Both the position numbers and the translations under genes were made by a program. 64,000 bases of DNA from Chryseobacterium sp. SORGH_AS_0447 (GTDB lineage Bacteria > Bacteroidota > Bacteroidia > Flavobacteriales > Weeksellaceae). Positions 27,400-37,471 of this stretch are shown here, in pieces (positions within the stretch are counted from its first letter, which is position 1; each line of letters starts with the position of its first letter). The notes under the pieces are model-generated. The model saw only the letters and a program-made list of their open reading frames with translations, was not told the DNA's origin and made no database searches. The stretch covers positions 1,854,501 to 1,918,500 of the forward strand of contig NZ_JAUTAR010000001.1 of the NCBI RefSeq assembly GCF_030818695.1, given 5' to 3'.

Positions 27400-27423
27400 G
27401 AACAATAAGAAGAAAATATAATT

Positions 27424-30183
27424 ATGTCAGAAAATAAGCACATCAGTATACCCAAAAATGTAGAAACCGGAGATCAGACCGATTTTCATTTTCTGCGCAG
27501 GACAGGTATCGAATACATAGAAAAATTGGGAGGAAAGCTCTGGACCGATTACAACTCTCATGATCCCGGGATTACCACGCTGGAAGTTTTAAGCTATGCC
27601 ATCACGGATCTCGGCATGAGAATGAACCTGAACACGGGAGATCTTCTGGCTTCGAAAGATCCTGATAAAGACATCCATTCCCAGTTTCTGAAGGCTACGG
27701 AAATCTTACCTTCAAGACCTTTAACTGAGCTCGATTACAGAAAGCTGTTTATCGATATCAGCCTGGAGCCGGACTTTAAAAGACCGATCCTGAACTGCTG
27801 GCTGGTTCCCAGAACTGAAAAGATTTATGTGGACTGTAAAACCGGAACCCTGGACTTCAACCCGATCGGGGAAAAGACCCGCGACTTTAATGTAAAAGGT
27901 CTTTACGATCTGTATGTAGACTATTCCGACGATCTCGATACCGAAGACAACCGATGCAAAAGGGCTAATGTCAATTATGAGATACTGGACCGCTATCATG
28001 CCAACAGAGGGCTTTGCGAAGACCTGGTGGAAATTAAGGAAGTCCAGACCCAAAAGGTGGCCGTATGCGCCAGAATCGGACTTATAAACAAAGCCGATGA
28101 AGAGCTTGTACACGCTAAAGTCCTAAGGACCATCAATCATTATCTGGCGCCTGAAGTTCAGTTTTACTCCCTGAAACAGATGCTTGATAAAGGACAGGCA
28201 ACGGATGAAATTTTCGACGGCCCGCTGCTGGAAAACGGGTTTATCGATACGGAAGAACTGAAAAACAGCCAGCTGAGAAAAGAAGTCCGCCTTTCCGACA
28301 TCATCAGCGAAATCATGAAAGTCGACGGGGTAAAAGAAATCCACGAAATCTCCATTGCAGGCTGCGACAATGTTATTAGTCAGAACAACGACTGGCTGAT
28401 CTGCATAGAAAACGGCAGCAAGCCCGAACTCTGTGAATTGAGCTCGTTCAGCTACAGTAAAGGTTCCCTTCCGCTCAATATCAATGATAAAAAAGTACAG
28501 GAGTATTTAAAAATACTAAAAAATGAAGAGGAAGTCCTTCGTGACGATGCAAGACAAAACAAAGAATTGCCTTTACCGGACGGAACTTCCTATGATATTG
28601 GAAACTATGCTTCCATTTTAAATGAATTTCCGGATACCTATGGAGTAGGGATCTCAGGAATCATCGGAGACAAAACACCGGAGCGGGAGGCACTGGCCAA
28701 ACAGATGAAGGCTTATCTCTTGTTTTTTGATCAGATCCTGGCCGGATATTTTAAGCATCTCGAAAAAGTAAAAGAAGTATTAAGCATTAACGGCAGTTTA
28801 AAAAGGACCTATTTCACACAGGCACTTAAAAACATCAAAGGTTTTGATGAATTGGTATCCGGTTATGCTTCCGGTAATGACGACCAACTTACGGATTCCC
28901 TTTATGAAGAACTGGACAACAGTGTTGAAAGACGGAACGAGGTGCTGGACCACCTGATTGCCCGTTTTGCCGAAACATTCAGCGATTACACCTTCGTAAT
29001 GAAATCATTGTACGGAAAATCCACCGACGAAATTGTCCTGAGCAATAAAGAGAATTTCTTAAAAGAGTATAAGTCTTTAAGTAAAGACCGCGGGCTGGGC
29101 TACAATTATACCTTAGCTTCCGATGAGGAGGTTTGGAATACCGGTAACATTTCCGGCGTACAGAAAAGGATCGCCCGTTTACTGGGAATTAAGAATTATA
29201 CCCAGCGGAATATATCCCAATCCCCTGTTTCGATTATTAAAGGAGCAGGCAGCAGCGGAAAAGCGACCTATAACTGGAAAATAAAAGATGCCGATGGTAA
29301 TATTATTCTGTCATCGGTGAATATCTACGAGATCGAATATGCGGCTACCAAAAACCTGAACGAAGCGATTTATCAGGCCATCCAGATCGATGAGGAAGAC
29401 TTTGAAGCAGCCTGGAAAAAATTTGAAGCAGATCCGAATGTCAATTTGATCGGAAATATAAAAATACGATTATCAGCAGGAGGTAATTATTATTTCGACA
29501 TTTTAGATGAAGCCGGAAACGTAATTGCCAATCATAAAAAGACCAACCCTTATTCAGGTATAAAGGAATTGAAAACAGGAATTCTGGCGACCATCAGCTA
29601 TTTTAAGTATGAATTTACCGAAGAGGGTATTTTCCTGGTCGAGCATTTATTGCTGAAACCGGTCCTTAAGAATTATAAAATGATGGGAGGGATCGGCTGT
29701 ATGTCGATCGGCAAGACCTTTAAAGTAATGTATGATCTCGAGGTAACCGGATCATCATTCATGTCTTCCTGTGAAGAAGATTGCGAAACAGATGTTTTCG
29801 ATCCTTACTCTTACCGGGTGAGTGTCGTGCTTCCGGGATTTGCCTACCGTTTCCAGGATCCTGATTTCAGACGGTATGCGGAAACGGTGATCCGCCAGGA
29901 AATTCCGGCCCATATATTAGCAAAAATCTGCTGGGTAGGAGACCGGATGAGTGAAGTGCAGACGGCTCAAAGCGATTTGTCCGAATTTGAGACTGCTTTC
30001 AGGAAATATCTTACCGATAAATCCAGAAATAATCTTCCGGATTTAGGAAGCAGCACCAGGGATCTCCTGGCTGCTCTTGCCAGACTGAACAATATCTACA
30101 GGCCGGGAAGGCTTTTAGACTGCGCCATGGATGATAACGACAGCCTGGACGGAAAAATAATTTTAGGACAATCTAACATATAA
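27424..30183 (+). CDS. Afp12/Pvc12-like baseplate wedge protein
   Basis: Encodes 919 residues of a large baseplate component. The N-terminal hallmark KLWTDYNSHDPGITTLEVLS followed by YAITDLGMRMNLNTGD is typical of eCIS Afp12-like proteins. The centre contains the segment AKQMKAYLLFFDQILAGYFK, and the C-terminal VVLPGFAYRFQDPDFRRYAE with VIRQEIPAHILAKICWVG is likewise conserved. Together with the baseplate-J-like neighbour it builds the wedge ring. It precedes the first of two PKD-type paralogues by 13 bp. Confidence 0.88.
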   Translation: MSENKHISIPKNVETGDQTDFHFLRRTGIEYIEKLGGKLWTDYNSHDPGITTLEVLSYAITDLGMRMNLNTGDLLASKDPDKDIHSQFLKATEILPSRPLTELDYRKLFIDISLEPDFKRPILNCWLVPRTEKIYVDCKTGTLDFNPIGEKTRDFNVKGLYDLYVDYSDDLDTEDNRCKRANVNYEILDRYHANRGLCEDLVEIKEVQTQKVAVCARIGLINKADEELVHAKVLRTINHYLAPEVQFYSLKQMLDKGQATDEIFDGPLLENGFIDTEELKNSQLRKEVRLSDIISEIMKVDGVKEIHEISIAGCDNVISQNNDWLICIENGSKPELCELSSFSYSKGSLPLNINDKKVQEYLKILKNEEEVLRDDARQNKELPLPDGTSYDIGNYASILNEFPDTYGVGISGIIGDKTPEREALAKQMKAYLLFFDQILAGYFKHLEKVKEVLSINGSLKRTYFTQALKNIKGFDELVSGYASGNDDQLTDSLYEELDNSVERRNEVLDHLIARFAETFSDYTFVMKSLYGKSTDEIVLSNKENFLKEYKSLSKDRGLGYNYTLASDEEVWNTGNISGVQKRIARLLGIKNYTQRNISQSPVSIIKGAGSSGKATYNWKIKDADGNIILSSVNIYEIEYAATKNLNEAIYQAIQIDEEDFEAAWKKFEADPNVNLIGNIKIRLSAGGNYYFDILDEAGNVIANHKKTNPYSGIKELKTGILATISYFKYEFTEEGIFLVEHLLLKPVLKNYKMMGGIGCMSIGKTFKVMYDLEVTGSSFMSSCEEDCETDVFDPYSYRVSVVLPGFAYRFQDPDFRRYAETVIRQEIPAHILAKICWVGDRMSEVQTAQSDLSEFETAFRKYLTDKSRNNLPDLGSSTRDLLAALARLNNIYRPGRLLDCAMDDNDSLDGKIILGQSNI

Positions 30184-30196
30184 AAATCGATACATA

Positions 30197-33055
30197 ATGA
30201 ATGCTAAATTAAATAATATAACCACCCAGTACAGAAAATTCAACGAAAACCAGGCGTTGACGGAAGGGCAGTTAAATGAATTTATAGACTATTTTGAAGA
30301 CCAGGATAGAATGTCGAGAACCCGTCTGAGCGGGGTAGGGATCGCATGTGGTTTTAAAGCAAGTTTTATAGATCCGAATAACTCACAGAACAGCAGTTCT
30401 GAGACCAATGATAACGATGCTGTAGGAGCCATCGTTATTACTCAGGGAGCCGGAGTTACTACGGATGGAGACCTGATTACCCTGCGTCAGAAAGGGAAAA
30501 GCCCTTCAGAAGTTACCATCAATTTCAATACTAAAAATTACAAATATTACAGACACTATAATGATGTTGCACAATATGGTCATTTCAAGATCAATGGTCA
30601 ACAAATACCGTTGATGGAACTGATTACCCAGAACGAATATAATGAGCTGATTGATGTAAGAAAGGTTAAAAGTATACAGGAAATAACTAATCTGAATGAC
30701 CACGTAGTTATCCTTTATCTGGAAAGTTATTCCAACGAAGAAACACCTTGTCAGGATGCTGATTGCGACAATACCGGAGCTGAACAAGTGTCGAACCTGA
30801 AGGTTTTACTGGCAGATGCAAAGATTGTTGCAGAACTTCTCGCCAAAGGGGATGCGAAAGACAGCATTTATAAGGTTCATAATGGCTATCAGGATCTTTT
30901 CGATAATTTACCGGCTATTGAAGCCAAAAGAGTGATTCTGAATTCCGGCATAACGACGGCAGGAAATTTAAAGACTGTATTTCAGGACGCTATCGGTGAA
31001 GTGGGGGCATTCTGTAACGGCTTCAATGCCATCGCGGAAACCTTTAATGTAAGTCCCGATCTGCGGGGCGATGCACTGACAAAAAAAATAAAAGAAGTCT
31101 TAAAACCCAACACTTCCAGTCTGGAAGATTACCAATACCGGTATGATTTGCTGAAAGATCTTATCGATACGTATAATGAAATAAAAGACCTGATTTTACA
31201 TTTAAATGTAGAATGCTGTCCGGACATTGCTGCATTCCCTAAACACCTGATGCTGGGAACTGTGGGAGCAACCCCCGAACTGGGAGCACGAACGCCGTAC
31301 CGCCATGCTTTCTACCATTCTCCGGTTACCACCAATGCAGATGAAAACTACGAAAGAGTCATCATGCTTGCCAACCGTTTTGTGCAGAAAGTAAAAGCCT
31401 TCCGGCCATACGCAGGACCCGTTAAAATTACCCCTTCTCATCTCAATGTGAGATTAGGCGAAAAAGCTATTCCTTATTACTACAATGTCGATCAGTCATT
31501 ACTGGCTAAATGGAATTTCGAAAAAACGAAAACAGATACGGAAACTTATAACTTAAGTTATCATACAGGCCATCTGGCAACAGCAGACTTTGTTCAAAAT
31601 CCGTTGAATTATACGATTGATGATAATGATTTCCTAAGGATTGAAGGCCATTTAGGATTGCCTTTTGAAACAGCAGTACAGAACATTAATGATCTTAAAA
31701 AAGAATACGGATTGGCTTTTGATGTTGGAGTACTGCTCCTGCAGAAAGGAGGAAGAGGAAATGGTGATACGGAAACCAAAAAAGTATCCATCGAAGAGCT
31801 CAGAAAACAATTGGTATCAATTTCCAGCGCCATCAGCAATGAAACCGGTGATGCAAAAAGTACACTGCTAAACCTTTCTAAATTAGACAGCCAGCTGAGA
31901 TTACTCAATAAGGTAGATTTTCCATCTGGTTCAGGGTCGGGTGATGACGTTACTGTTGTAAAACAGGACGCTAAAAAAGACAAAATTTCCACCGAGCTTT
32001 TAAGTGATTTCTTGGAGCGTAAATCCGGTCTGGAACATCTGGCAGGGGTAGAACGCGGTGGGACATTCGTTCTGATCGCCGAATCGGAAACAAACAACCA
32101 GGTGCTTGCTGATTTTTCACTGCCTTATTTATGCTGCTCTAAGAAAGATCCTGTATTCCTTACTTTACCGGCAAGCAAGCTTTGCCAGAGAGATAAGGCA
32201 ATCGCCATGACCGTCGTTCCGCCGGATGGTGAAGTTAAAGCAATGGTGAACGGTACTCAGATACCGGCCATTACTCAATCTGCCGGACAGAGCTATTTCG
32301 ATCCGGGATTGGTAACTTCAAATTATTTCGGACAGACCATTACCTTTACCGTTAATGATGAGCCTGTGGAAGCACAAATGATCGTGTATGCGCAGCCAAA
32401 TATAACGTTAACAATTTCTGATACGGTTTATAATTATGCAAGTAATGAAGCTACGGTTTACTTCAAGGTGGAAAATAACGGTTCAGGTTCTATAGCGGCT
32501 TACCAATGGAATTACGGTGATAACCAAACCGATGCATTAGTGCCTAATTCCAGCGGCCTGGTTGCCCATGTATTCCCGATCGTACCAAATGAAAATACGA
32601 CTTATCATACAAATCTTAATGTGATTGCTGAAAACTCAGGATGCAGTACACAGGTTACAATAGATGTCGAATTAAGCGGTTTACAGCTCGTTTCGTGCAG
32701 TGATAATTTTAATTACAGCGGAAGTGTCGGAACTTTTGAATACAATATCGATTTTGGAACGGATACGGGAATGGCAGGTATTAATTATAATGCTTACAGT
32801 GTACCCGACAGATTCATCATCGAATGGAATGGTCAGAAATATGACAGTGGTTTCGTAGGTTCGAGCAGTTTAAACGGCAGCCTGATCAGTGCAGGTGTTA
32901 ATCCGGCAGATATAAAAACTGCCAATCCATCGAACGGGGCAGGTTCATTAAAATTCAATAAAACTTCTGCTTTACCAAGATATGCAAAGGTTACCGTTCT
33001 GGCACCATTAGGAAGCACAGCATGGAACGTTTCAGGTATTTGTCCCAGTAAATAG
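30197..33055 (+). CDS. Large eCIS-associated PKD-type protein, paralogue 1
   Basis: A 952-residue protein whose first roughly 680 residues are homologous to the next gene: QLNEFIDYFEDQDRMSRTRL followed by SGVGIACGFKASF, RHAFYHSPVTTNADENY, AIPYYYNVDQSLLAKWNF, SGLEHLAGVERGGTF and ADFSLPYLCC. The C-terminal 250 residues are Ig/PKD-like beta domains (AAYQWNYGDNQTDALVPNSS is a PKD core). No signal peptide. A position right after Afp12 suggests a baseplate-attached or external structural protein of the particle; exact role unknown. The spacer to the next gene contains a GC-rich hairpin. Confidence 0.7.
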   Translation: MNAKLNNITTQYRKFNENQALTEGQLNEFIDYFEDQDRMSRTRLSGVGIACGFKASFIDPNNSQNSSSETNDNDAVGAIVITQGAGVTTDGDLITLRQKGKSPSEVTINFNTKNYKYYRHYNDVAQYGHFKINGQQIPLMELITQNEYNELIDVRKVKSIQEITNLNDHVVILYLESYSNEETPCQDADCDNTGAEQVSNLKVLLADAKIVAELLAKGDAKDSIYKVHNGYQDLFDNLPAIEAKRVILNSGITTAGNLKTVFQDAIGEVGAFCNGFNAIAETFNVSPDLRGDALTKKIKEVLKPNTSSLEDYQYRYDLLKDLIDTYNEIKDLILHLNVECCPDIAAFPKHLMLGTVGATPELGARTPYRHAFYHSPVTTNADENYERVIMLANRFVQKVKAFRPYAGPVKITPSHLNVRLGEKAIPYYYNVDQSLLAKWNFEKTKTDTETYNLSYHTGHLATADFVQNPLNYTIDDNDFLRIEGHLGLPFETAVQNINDLKKEYGLAFDVGVLLLQKGGRGNGDTETKKVSIEELRKQLVSISSAISNETGDAKSTLLNLSKLDSQLRLLNKVDFPSGSGSGDDVTVVKQDAKKDKISTELLSDFLERKSGLEHLAGVERGGTFVLIAESETNNQVLADFSLPYLCCSKKDPVFLTLPASKLCQRDKAIAMTVVPPDGEVKAMVNGTQIPAITQSAGQSYFDPGLVTSNYFGQTITFTVNDEPVEAQMIVYAQPNITLTISDTVYNYASNEATVYFKVENNGSGSIAAYQWNYGDNQTDALVPNSSGLVAHVFPIVPNENTTYHTNLNVIAENSGCSTQVTIDVELSGLQLVSCSDNFNYSGSVGTFEYNIDFGTDTGMAGINYNAYSVPDRFIIEWNGQKYDSGFVGSSSLNGSLISAGVNPADIKTANPSNGAGSLKFNKTSALPRYAKVTVLAPLGSTAWNVSGICPSK

Positions 33056-33070
33056 AAGTGAAATAATTTT

Positions 33071-33092
33071 CCGGGCAGAAAAAGCTGTCCGG
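33071..33092 (+). other. GC-rich hairpin between the PKD paralogues
   Basis: CCGGGCAG and CTGTCCGG pair over 8 bp (one G-U) around AAAAAG. No T-run follows. Possible mRNA processing or stabilising element between the two large genes. Confidence 0.35.
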
Positions 33093-33134
33093 GGAGTTTA
33101 AAAATACCTTACTAAATCATTAAAATTAGCAATA

Positions 33135-36026
33135 ATGAACAATCAATTAAGTAATATATCAACGCAATACCGTAAGTTCAGCAAAGGACAGTACATTGAA
33201 GAAACTCAGTTTAATGAATTTCTGGATTTTTTCGAAGATCAGGACCGTCTGTCGAGGGTAATGCTGCAGGGAGTTGGTATTGTATGCGGTTTTAAACCTG
33301 AGCTCGTTTACAAAGACCGTTCTCTGAACGGGATACAGCTTTCCCAGGGAGCAGCTGTTACGACCGATGGTGATCTGCTTACCCTCAACAATACAAGTGA
33401 AGTAAGTAAAGATTTATATGTAAGTGATTTAAAAACCATTGACATACAGAATAAAAATTACACCCATTTTAAGAAATATGATAATTTTAAAATAAAATAT
33501 CCTGCATTTTACGATGCAAACAGCAAACAAATCGAACTTTGGGAACTGGCAACAGCTCAGGAGGCAAATTCTGATTTTCAGCCTGTAAGTAACCTTTCCG
33601 GCATAGAAGACAAATATCTTTTACTATATCTGGAAGATTATGAAAAAGAGGTCAAGCCATGCCGCGGTGTGGATTGTGATAATCACGGAATCCTGCAGAT
33701 CCGTAATCTTAAAGTATTGGTAACGACAAAACAGGGAATCGCTCGAATCCTCGAAAACGATAAGATGCAGCCGCATCCATTGTTTATTGATGGGATCATG
33801 GAAGACCTGAAACAGGAAAGGGTTATCATAGAGCGGCTTATTCTGCAAAAAGGGATTGATGCAGATTTCGCCTCTGCGGATCTGAAGAATCTTTATTCCG
33901 ATGTTCTGATGAGAAGCAACTACGGCGAGAGTATTTTCAAAAAAGTAAATGCGGTATCCACATTGCTTGGAATTGAGTCTGTTGATCATCAGTATTTTAA
34001 AGAGATATTGGTAGCGTGTATTGCTCAAAAAGCAGGCTTTCAATACGCTTATGATGTGATAAAAGATGTAACGGATACCTGCTCCGAAATTATTAAGCTG
34101 CTTCCTGAATCTTTTACCAGGTGTATTCCGGATCTGGTTTCTTTTCCGAAACACATTATGCTTGGAAAGACCGTGGCATCCGTTAGCCTGGATCCTTTAA
34201 GACACCGGTTCTACAATTCACCTGTTTTGGATGATGAAAAAGCAGCCAAAAAAATAAATGCTTTGATTAAACGCTTTAAGCAACAGGTGCAAAACTTCAG
34301 ATATTCGGATGACTTTGAAACTTCTGCAGCAATTAAAATTATCCCATCGCAATCATTAAATCCACTGGGAAATAAAGCAATTCCGTTCTATTATAATGTA
34401 ACTCCGGAATTTCTGAAAGCCTGGAATTTCGATAAAACAGCCAACCGCTCATCATTATATAATCTGGGATATCATTCAGGCTTTTTGTCGCTTGATACCC
34501 ATGTGCAGGAACCGTTGGATTTTAATATAGACAGAAATTCGTTTTATAATATCGAAGGCCATCAGGGGATGGACCCTCAGGAAGCCTTTGACCGGATTAT
34601 GCAGATCAGGAATCAGCAGCAGCTGGGATTTGATGTGATGCTGTTGTCCTTTATGGAATTGAAAAACAACAAAGACCTGTATAAAGCCTACTTCAACGAG
34701 TATGTGGATAAACATTCCGGATTGGAACACAGGCGTGGCGTTGAGCGGGGAGGAACCTTCATAATGATATACGAGCAGGTGGGAAGAGATTCGGTGGTTA
34801 TCGCAGATTTTTCACTTCCGTATCAGTGCTGTACCCCAAAGATCGAGTTAAAATTAAGTTTACCGAAAACAACGGTCTGCTCAGATTCCGGTCTTCTTCC
34901 ATTTACGGTTTCTCCTGCTAACGGAGAAGTAAAAGCGGTGGTAGGTACAAACCTGAATGGTGGAGTGAAATGGGAGAACGGCAGCTATGTTTTCGATCCG
35001 TCTTCCGTAAGTGAGTCACTTTACAATACCGATATCAGCTTTACCGTAAACGGGAAACCTACCGACTGCAGCATTAAAGTGATTCCGCAGCCTCAGGTGA
35101 ATGTATCGGTGAGCGCTGTCGATTATCCGGTAAACGGTTCATCTGCAACAACAGTTCATTTTACGTTTTCCGGAACCGGCTTTGCAAACTACCAGTACGA
35201 TTGGGATTTCTGGGATAACGGAGGTTTTATTCCGTTGCAGCCGGACGCCAACGGAACCATGAGCTATACCATGTATAATCTGGATCCGAAACAAATTCCG
35301 GTTATCAAAGTGAAGGTAAGCAATAAGGAATGCGTTCAGGTAATAATGATCAGAGACTGGTATAAGGGGCCTGTTGAAGAGAATAGAGCCCCTATTGCAA
35401 TAGCAGATGCATCAAATACGGATATACAATTGCCAACAAATTCAGTAGAATTAAAAGGTTCTTCCAGCTATGATTCTGATGGAACTATAGTTTCCTACTT
35501 ATGGAAACAGATTGGCACTACTCCGGCAAATGCAAATATAGCTAATCCAAATACTGCTGATACAGCCGTTGCAGGATTGGTGGAAGGAATCTACACATTC
35601 CAACTGACGGTAAAAGATAATAAGGGAGCCACAGCGTCGGATGAAGTTACAGTTACTGTAAATAAGGCAGCCGACCTTATTCCGTCATTGACTGAAATTG
35701 GTAATTCTACAACAGGTTCAGGATCAAGTGGGTCAAGAACTCAAACTTTTAAAGTAGGTCAAAATGTATCGGCAGGCAATAGATTCGAGACAGGAGTTTA
35801 CAGTGTTGTTCTTACAGTAATAGCCACAGCTTCTGATACTCCAAGTACGATTGCCTCAAAAATGAAAGAACTGATAAATAGTACCAGCAGGGAGCAATGG
35901 AATGCATTTGCAACTGCGCCGACAGGAGCAACAGGATTTCCTCCTAAAGCATCATCATCAGGTGATGTTCTGGAAATAATCCTTAATTATCAGAACCAAT
36001 TTTTTGGTAATGCATCAGTTAGCTAA
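33135..36026 (+). CDS. Large eCIS-associated PKD-type protein, paralogue 2
   Basis: A 963-residue paralogue of the previous gene, sharing the N-terminal motif FNEFLDFFEDQDRLSRVMLQ, the middle block HRFYNSPVLDDEKAAKKIN and HSGLEHRRGVERGGTFIMIY, and the ADFSLPYQCC motif. Its C-terminal part is different: a first beta domain, then a canonical PKD/K319L-type domain (VELKGSSSYDSDGTIVSYLW ... GIYTFQLTVKDNKGATASDE) and an unrelated last 120 residues beginning near TGSGSSGSRTQTFKVGQNVS. The swapped C terminus on a conserved core suggests a surface-exposed adhesin-like role. Last gene of the structural operon, ended by a strong terminator. Confidence 0.7.
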   Translation: MNNQLSNISTQYRKFSKGQYIEETQFNEFLDFFEDQDRLSRVMLQGVGIVCGFKPELVYKDRSLNGIQLSQGAAVTTDGDLLTLNNTSEVSKDLYVSDLKTIDIQNKNYTHFKKYDNFKIKYPAFYDANSKQIELWELATAQEANSDFQPVSNLSGIEDKYLLLYLEDYEKEVKPCRGVDCDNHGILQIRNLKVLVTTKQGIARILENDKMQPHPLFIDGIMEDLKQERVIIERLILQKGIDADFASADLKNLYSDVLMRSNYGESIFKKVNAVSTLLGIESVDHQYFKEILVACIAQKAGFQYAYDVIKDVTDTCSEIIKLLPESFTRCIPDLVSFPKHIMLGKTVASVSLDPLRHRFYNSPVLDDEKAAKKINALIKRFKQQVQNFRYSDDFETSAAIKIIPSQSLNPLGNKAIPFYYNVTPEFLKAWNFDKTANRSSLYNLGYHSGFLSLDTHVQEPLDFNIDRNSFYNIEGHQGMDPQEAFDRIMQIRNQQQLGFDVMLLSFMELKNNKDLYKAYFNEYVDKHSGLEHRRGVERGGTFIMIYEQVGRDSVVIADFSLPYQCCTPKIELKLSLPKTTVCSDSGLLPFTVSPANGEVKAVVGTNLNGGVKWENGSYVFDPSSVSESLYNTDISFTVNGKPTDCSIKVIPQPQVNVSVSAVDYPVNGSSATTVHFTFSGTGFANYQYDWDFWDNGGFIPLQPDANGTMSYTMYNLDPKQIPVIKVKVSNKECVQVIMIRDWYKGPVEENRAPIAIADASNTDIQLPTNSVELKGSSSYDSDGTIVSYLWKQIGTTPANANIANPNTADTAVAGLVEGIYTFQLTVKDNKGATASDEVTVTVNKAADLIPSLTEIGNSTTGSGSSGSRTQTFKVGQNVSAGNRFETGVYSVVLTVIATASDTPSTIASKMKELINSTSREQWNAFATAPTGATGFPPKASSSGDVLEIILNYQNQFFGNASVS

Positions 36027-36066
36027 TGAGAGGACAGTAAAAACTGTATTTAAATCAGAATTAATA

Positions 36067-36106
36067 ATGAATAAAAATCCTCAATTATTTGAGGATTTTT
36101 ATTCAT
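36067..36106. terminator. Strong bidirectional terminator at end of structural operon
   Basis: An 18-bp perfect stem with a TTAT loop: ATGAATAAAAATCCTCAA (36067-36084) and TTGAGGATTTTTATTCAT (36089-36106). A- and T-tracts within the stem give a T-run on either strand, so it can end both the eCIS operon and the convergent repressor gene. Confidence 0.85.
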
Positions 36107-36125
36107 CAGAAAACAGCAGCTTGGT

Positions 36126-36788
36126 TTACCTTCTGTTGTTTTTCCGTCTTGTACTGATAATATTGAATAATTTCGCGACATCGTTCAGGTGGATCTCAAA
36201 ATCATCATAATATTCATTCAGGGAATGTAGGGTAATAATGCCTTTTTCCACATCATGTTTGATGATCCGCTTAACCAGGATGCCTTTCTCTTTGTGGACG
36301 ATCACAAAATCCCATTTGTCATAGTGCAGCTTGCTCATCCAGTAATCCTGACGGATGTTCCTGCATAAAATAATGTCGCCTTCCAGATAGCTTTCATAGG
36401 AGCCGTCGTCCATACTGTCCCCTTTTACTTCAAAGCACATATACTCGCCGCGGTGTTCTACATCATCGGTAAAGGGAATCACCGGCAGACTTTCCATATA
36501 TTCTTCGTCGGCAAACCCGTTCAGGTAACCGGCCTGTGCGTACTGATTGGCCAGCGGGACATACATTACCTTCAGATCCGAAAACACCACAGGAGAGGCA
36601 CTGCTTTTCGCTTTGCTCTCTTGTTCTTCCAGCAGGTTTTTTACAAAATAAGCCGTCGTTTCCGGTATTTTCCGTTCGCCTTTTTCCCAATATTGGACTG
36701 CTCTTGTACCGACTCCGATCGCTTCAGCTATTTCCGACTGCTTCATCTTAAGCTGCTTCCTGATCTGTTTGAATTCTAAATGGGTCAT
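36126..36788 (-). CDS. XRE-type repressor with S24 LexA-like domain
   Basis: Encodes 220 residues. Residues 4-55 are a helix-turn-helix (KQSEIAEAIGVGTRAVQYWE). Residues about 75-210 are an S24/LexA-like autoprotease: the Ser of KGDSMDDG (S125) and Lys of GILVKRI (K173) form the expected dyad, and AQAGYLNGF supplies an Ala-Gly bond (86-87) just upstream. A phage-type repressor of this design would bind operator DNA and be inactivated by self-cleavage on DNA damage; that induction is inferred. It converges on the structural operon and has a perfect palindrome upstream. It is the only clear specific regulator inside the eCIS cluster. Confidence 0.85.
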   Translation of the reverse strand: MTHLEFKQIRKQLKMKQSEIAEAIGVGTRAVQYWEKGERKIPETTAYFVKNLLEEQESKAKSSASPVVFSDLKVMYVPLANQYAQAGYLNGFADEEYMESLPVIPFTDDVEHRGEYMCFEVKGDSMDDGSYESYLEGDIILCRNIRQDYWMSKLHYDKWDFVIVHKEKGILVKRIIKHDVEKGIITLHSLNEYYDDFEIHLNDVAKLFNIISTRRKNNRR

Positions 36789-36850
36789 TTTGATAGATTT
36801 ATCGTTATTTACAAAAAAAGACGCAAAATATTTACTTTTTTATTTTTTAA

Positions 36851-36869
36851 ATACGAACATTGTTCGTAT
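36851..36869. promoter_or_regulatory. Operator palindrome, probable repressor binding site
   Basis: ATACGAACA-T-TGTTCGTAT is a perfect 9-bp inverted repeat 63 bp upstream of the repressor start. A plus-strand TATATTTG (36867-36874), matching the Bacteroidetes -7 box, overlaps its right arm, so bound repressor would block rightward transcription into the small-gene and lysis region, and probably its own. Confidence 0.7.
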
Positions 36870-37471
36870 ATTTGTCTCGTTGTTATGAAATAACAGCACA
36901 AATATACAAAATTTATTATATAGTTTGTTATGTTTTGATGATTAATCCCTTTATAAATCCTTAAAGGACAACGAAAATCAAAAGTGTAAACTGATTTTAA
37001 CATCCGATATATTTGCGGCAGTAATTTAAATTTTTGTTTTAAACGGCGCCTTTAGAACAGAAGGGTAATATAAAAAAAGTAAAAAGTGCGGATTTTAAAT
37101 CTCTGTTGAAACTATTGTTCGTATTTGAAGAAAAGACTGATAGAAAATCGTCTGCTCAAATACTAAAAAGCAGCTGGCCTTTATGCTTCACTTATTACAA
37201 AGAAACGTAATGAATTGCTGGATGGTGAATAATGGAGATCCATTTCGTTAATAGCCGCAATTCAGTAAAGTTCAGAAAAAGCGGGCCGACAATTTTTTGT
37301 CAGAAACTCCTGATGCCGGCTTTTGAGAATCAGATAAATTTATCTCATCAGACATCTACCGGAGGCTGGACCATCAGCCTTTGCAGATCTTTTACGGACT
37401 TATTTTAATAATAAAACCATAAAAAGAAGCCGGATGACTGATTAAAAAAATAGCTTTTAACCTTAAAGAAA
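36870..37471. other. Control region without convincing genes
   Basis: A 600-bp stretch between the repressor and the first small plus-strand gene. It holds a second perfect -7-like box TATATTTG at 37008-37015 and an operator half-site TTGTTCGTAT at 37115-37124. A 58-codon ORF at 37232-37408 has unconvincing composition and was not called. Confidence 0.4.
37115..37124. promoter_or_regulatory. Second copy of the repressor half-site
   Basis: TTGTTCGTAT repeats the right half of the palindrome at 36851-36869; the left side (GAAACTA) does not match. Could be a secondary binding site about 255 bp from the first, or chance. Confidence 0.35.

Noticed and set aside
13654..36026. Prophage
   Set aside because: Tail-type genes only; no capsid, portal, terminase, integrase or replication genes, and eCIS-specific Pvc16, DUF5908 and AAA+ genes are present.
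37232..37408. 58-codon ORF in the control region
   Set aside because: Composition is not protein-like, no leader signal, and it overlaps a region better explained as regulatory.
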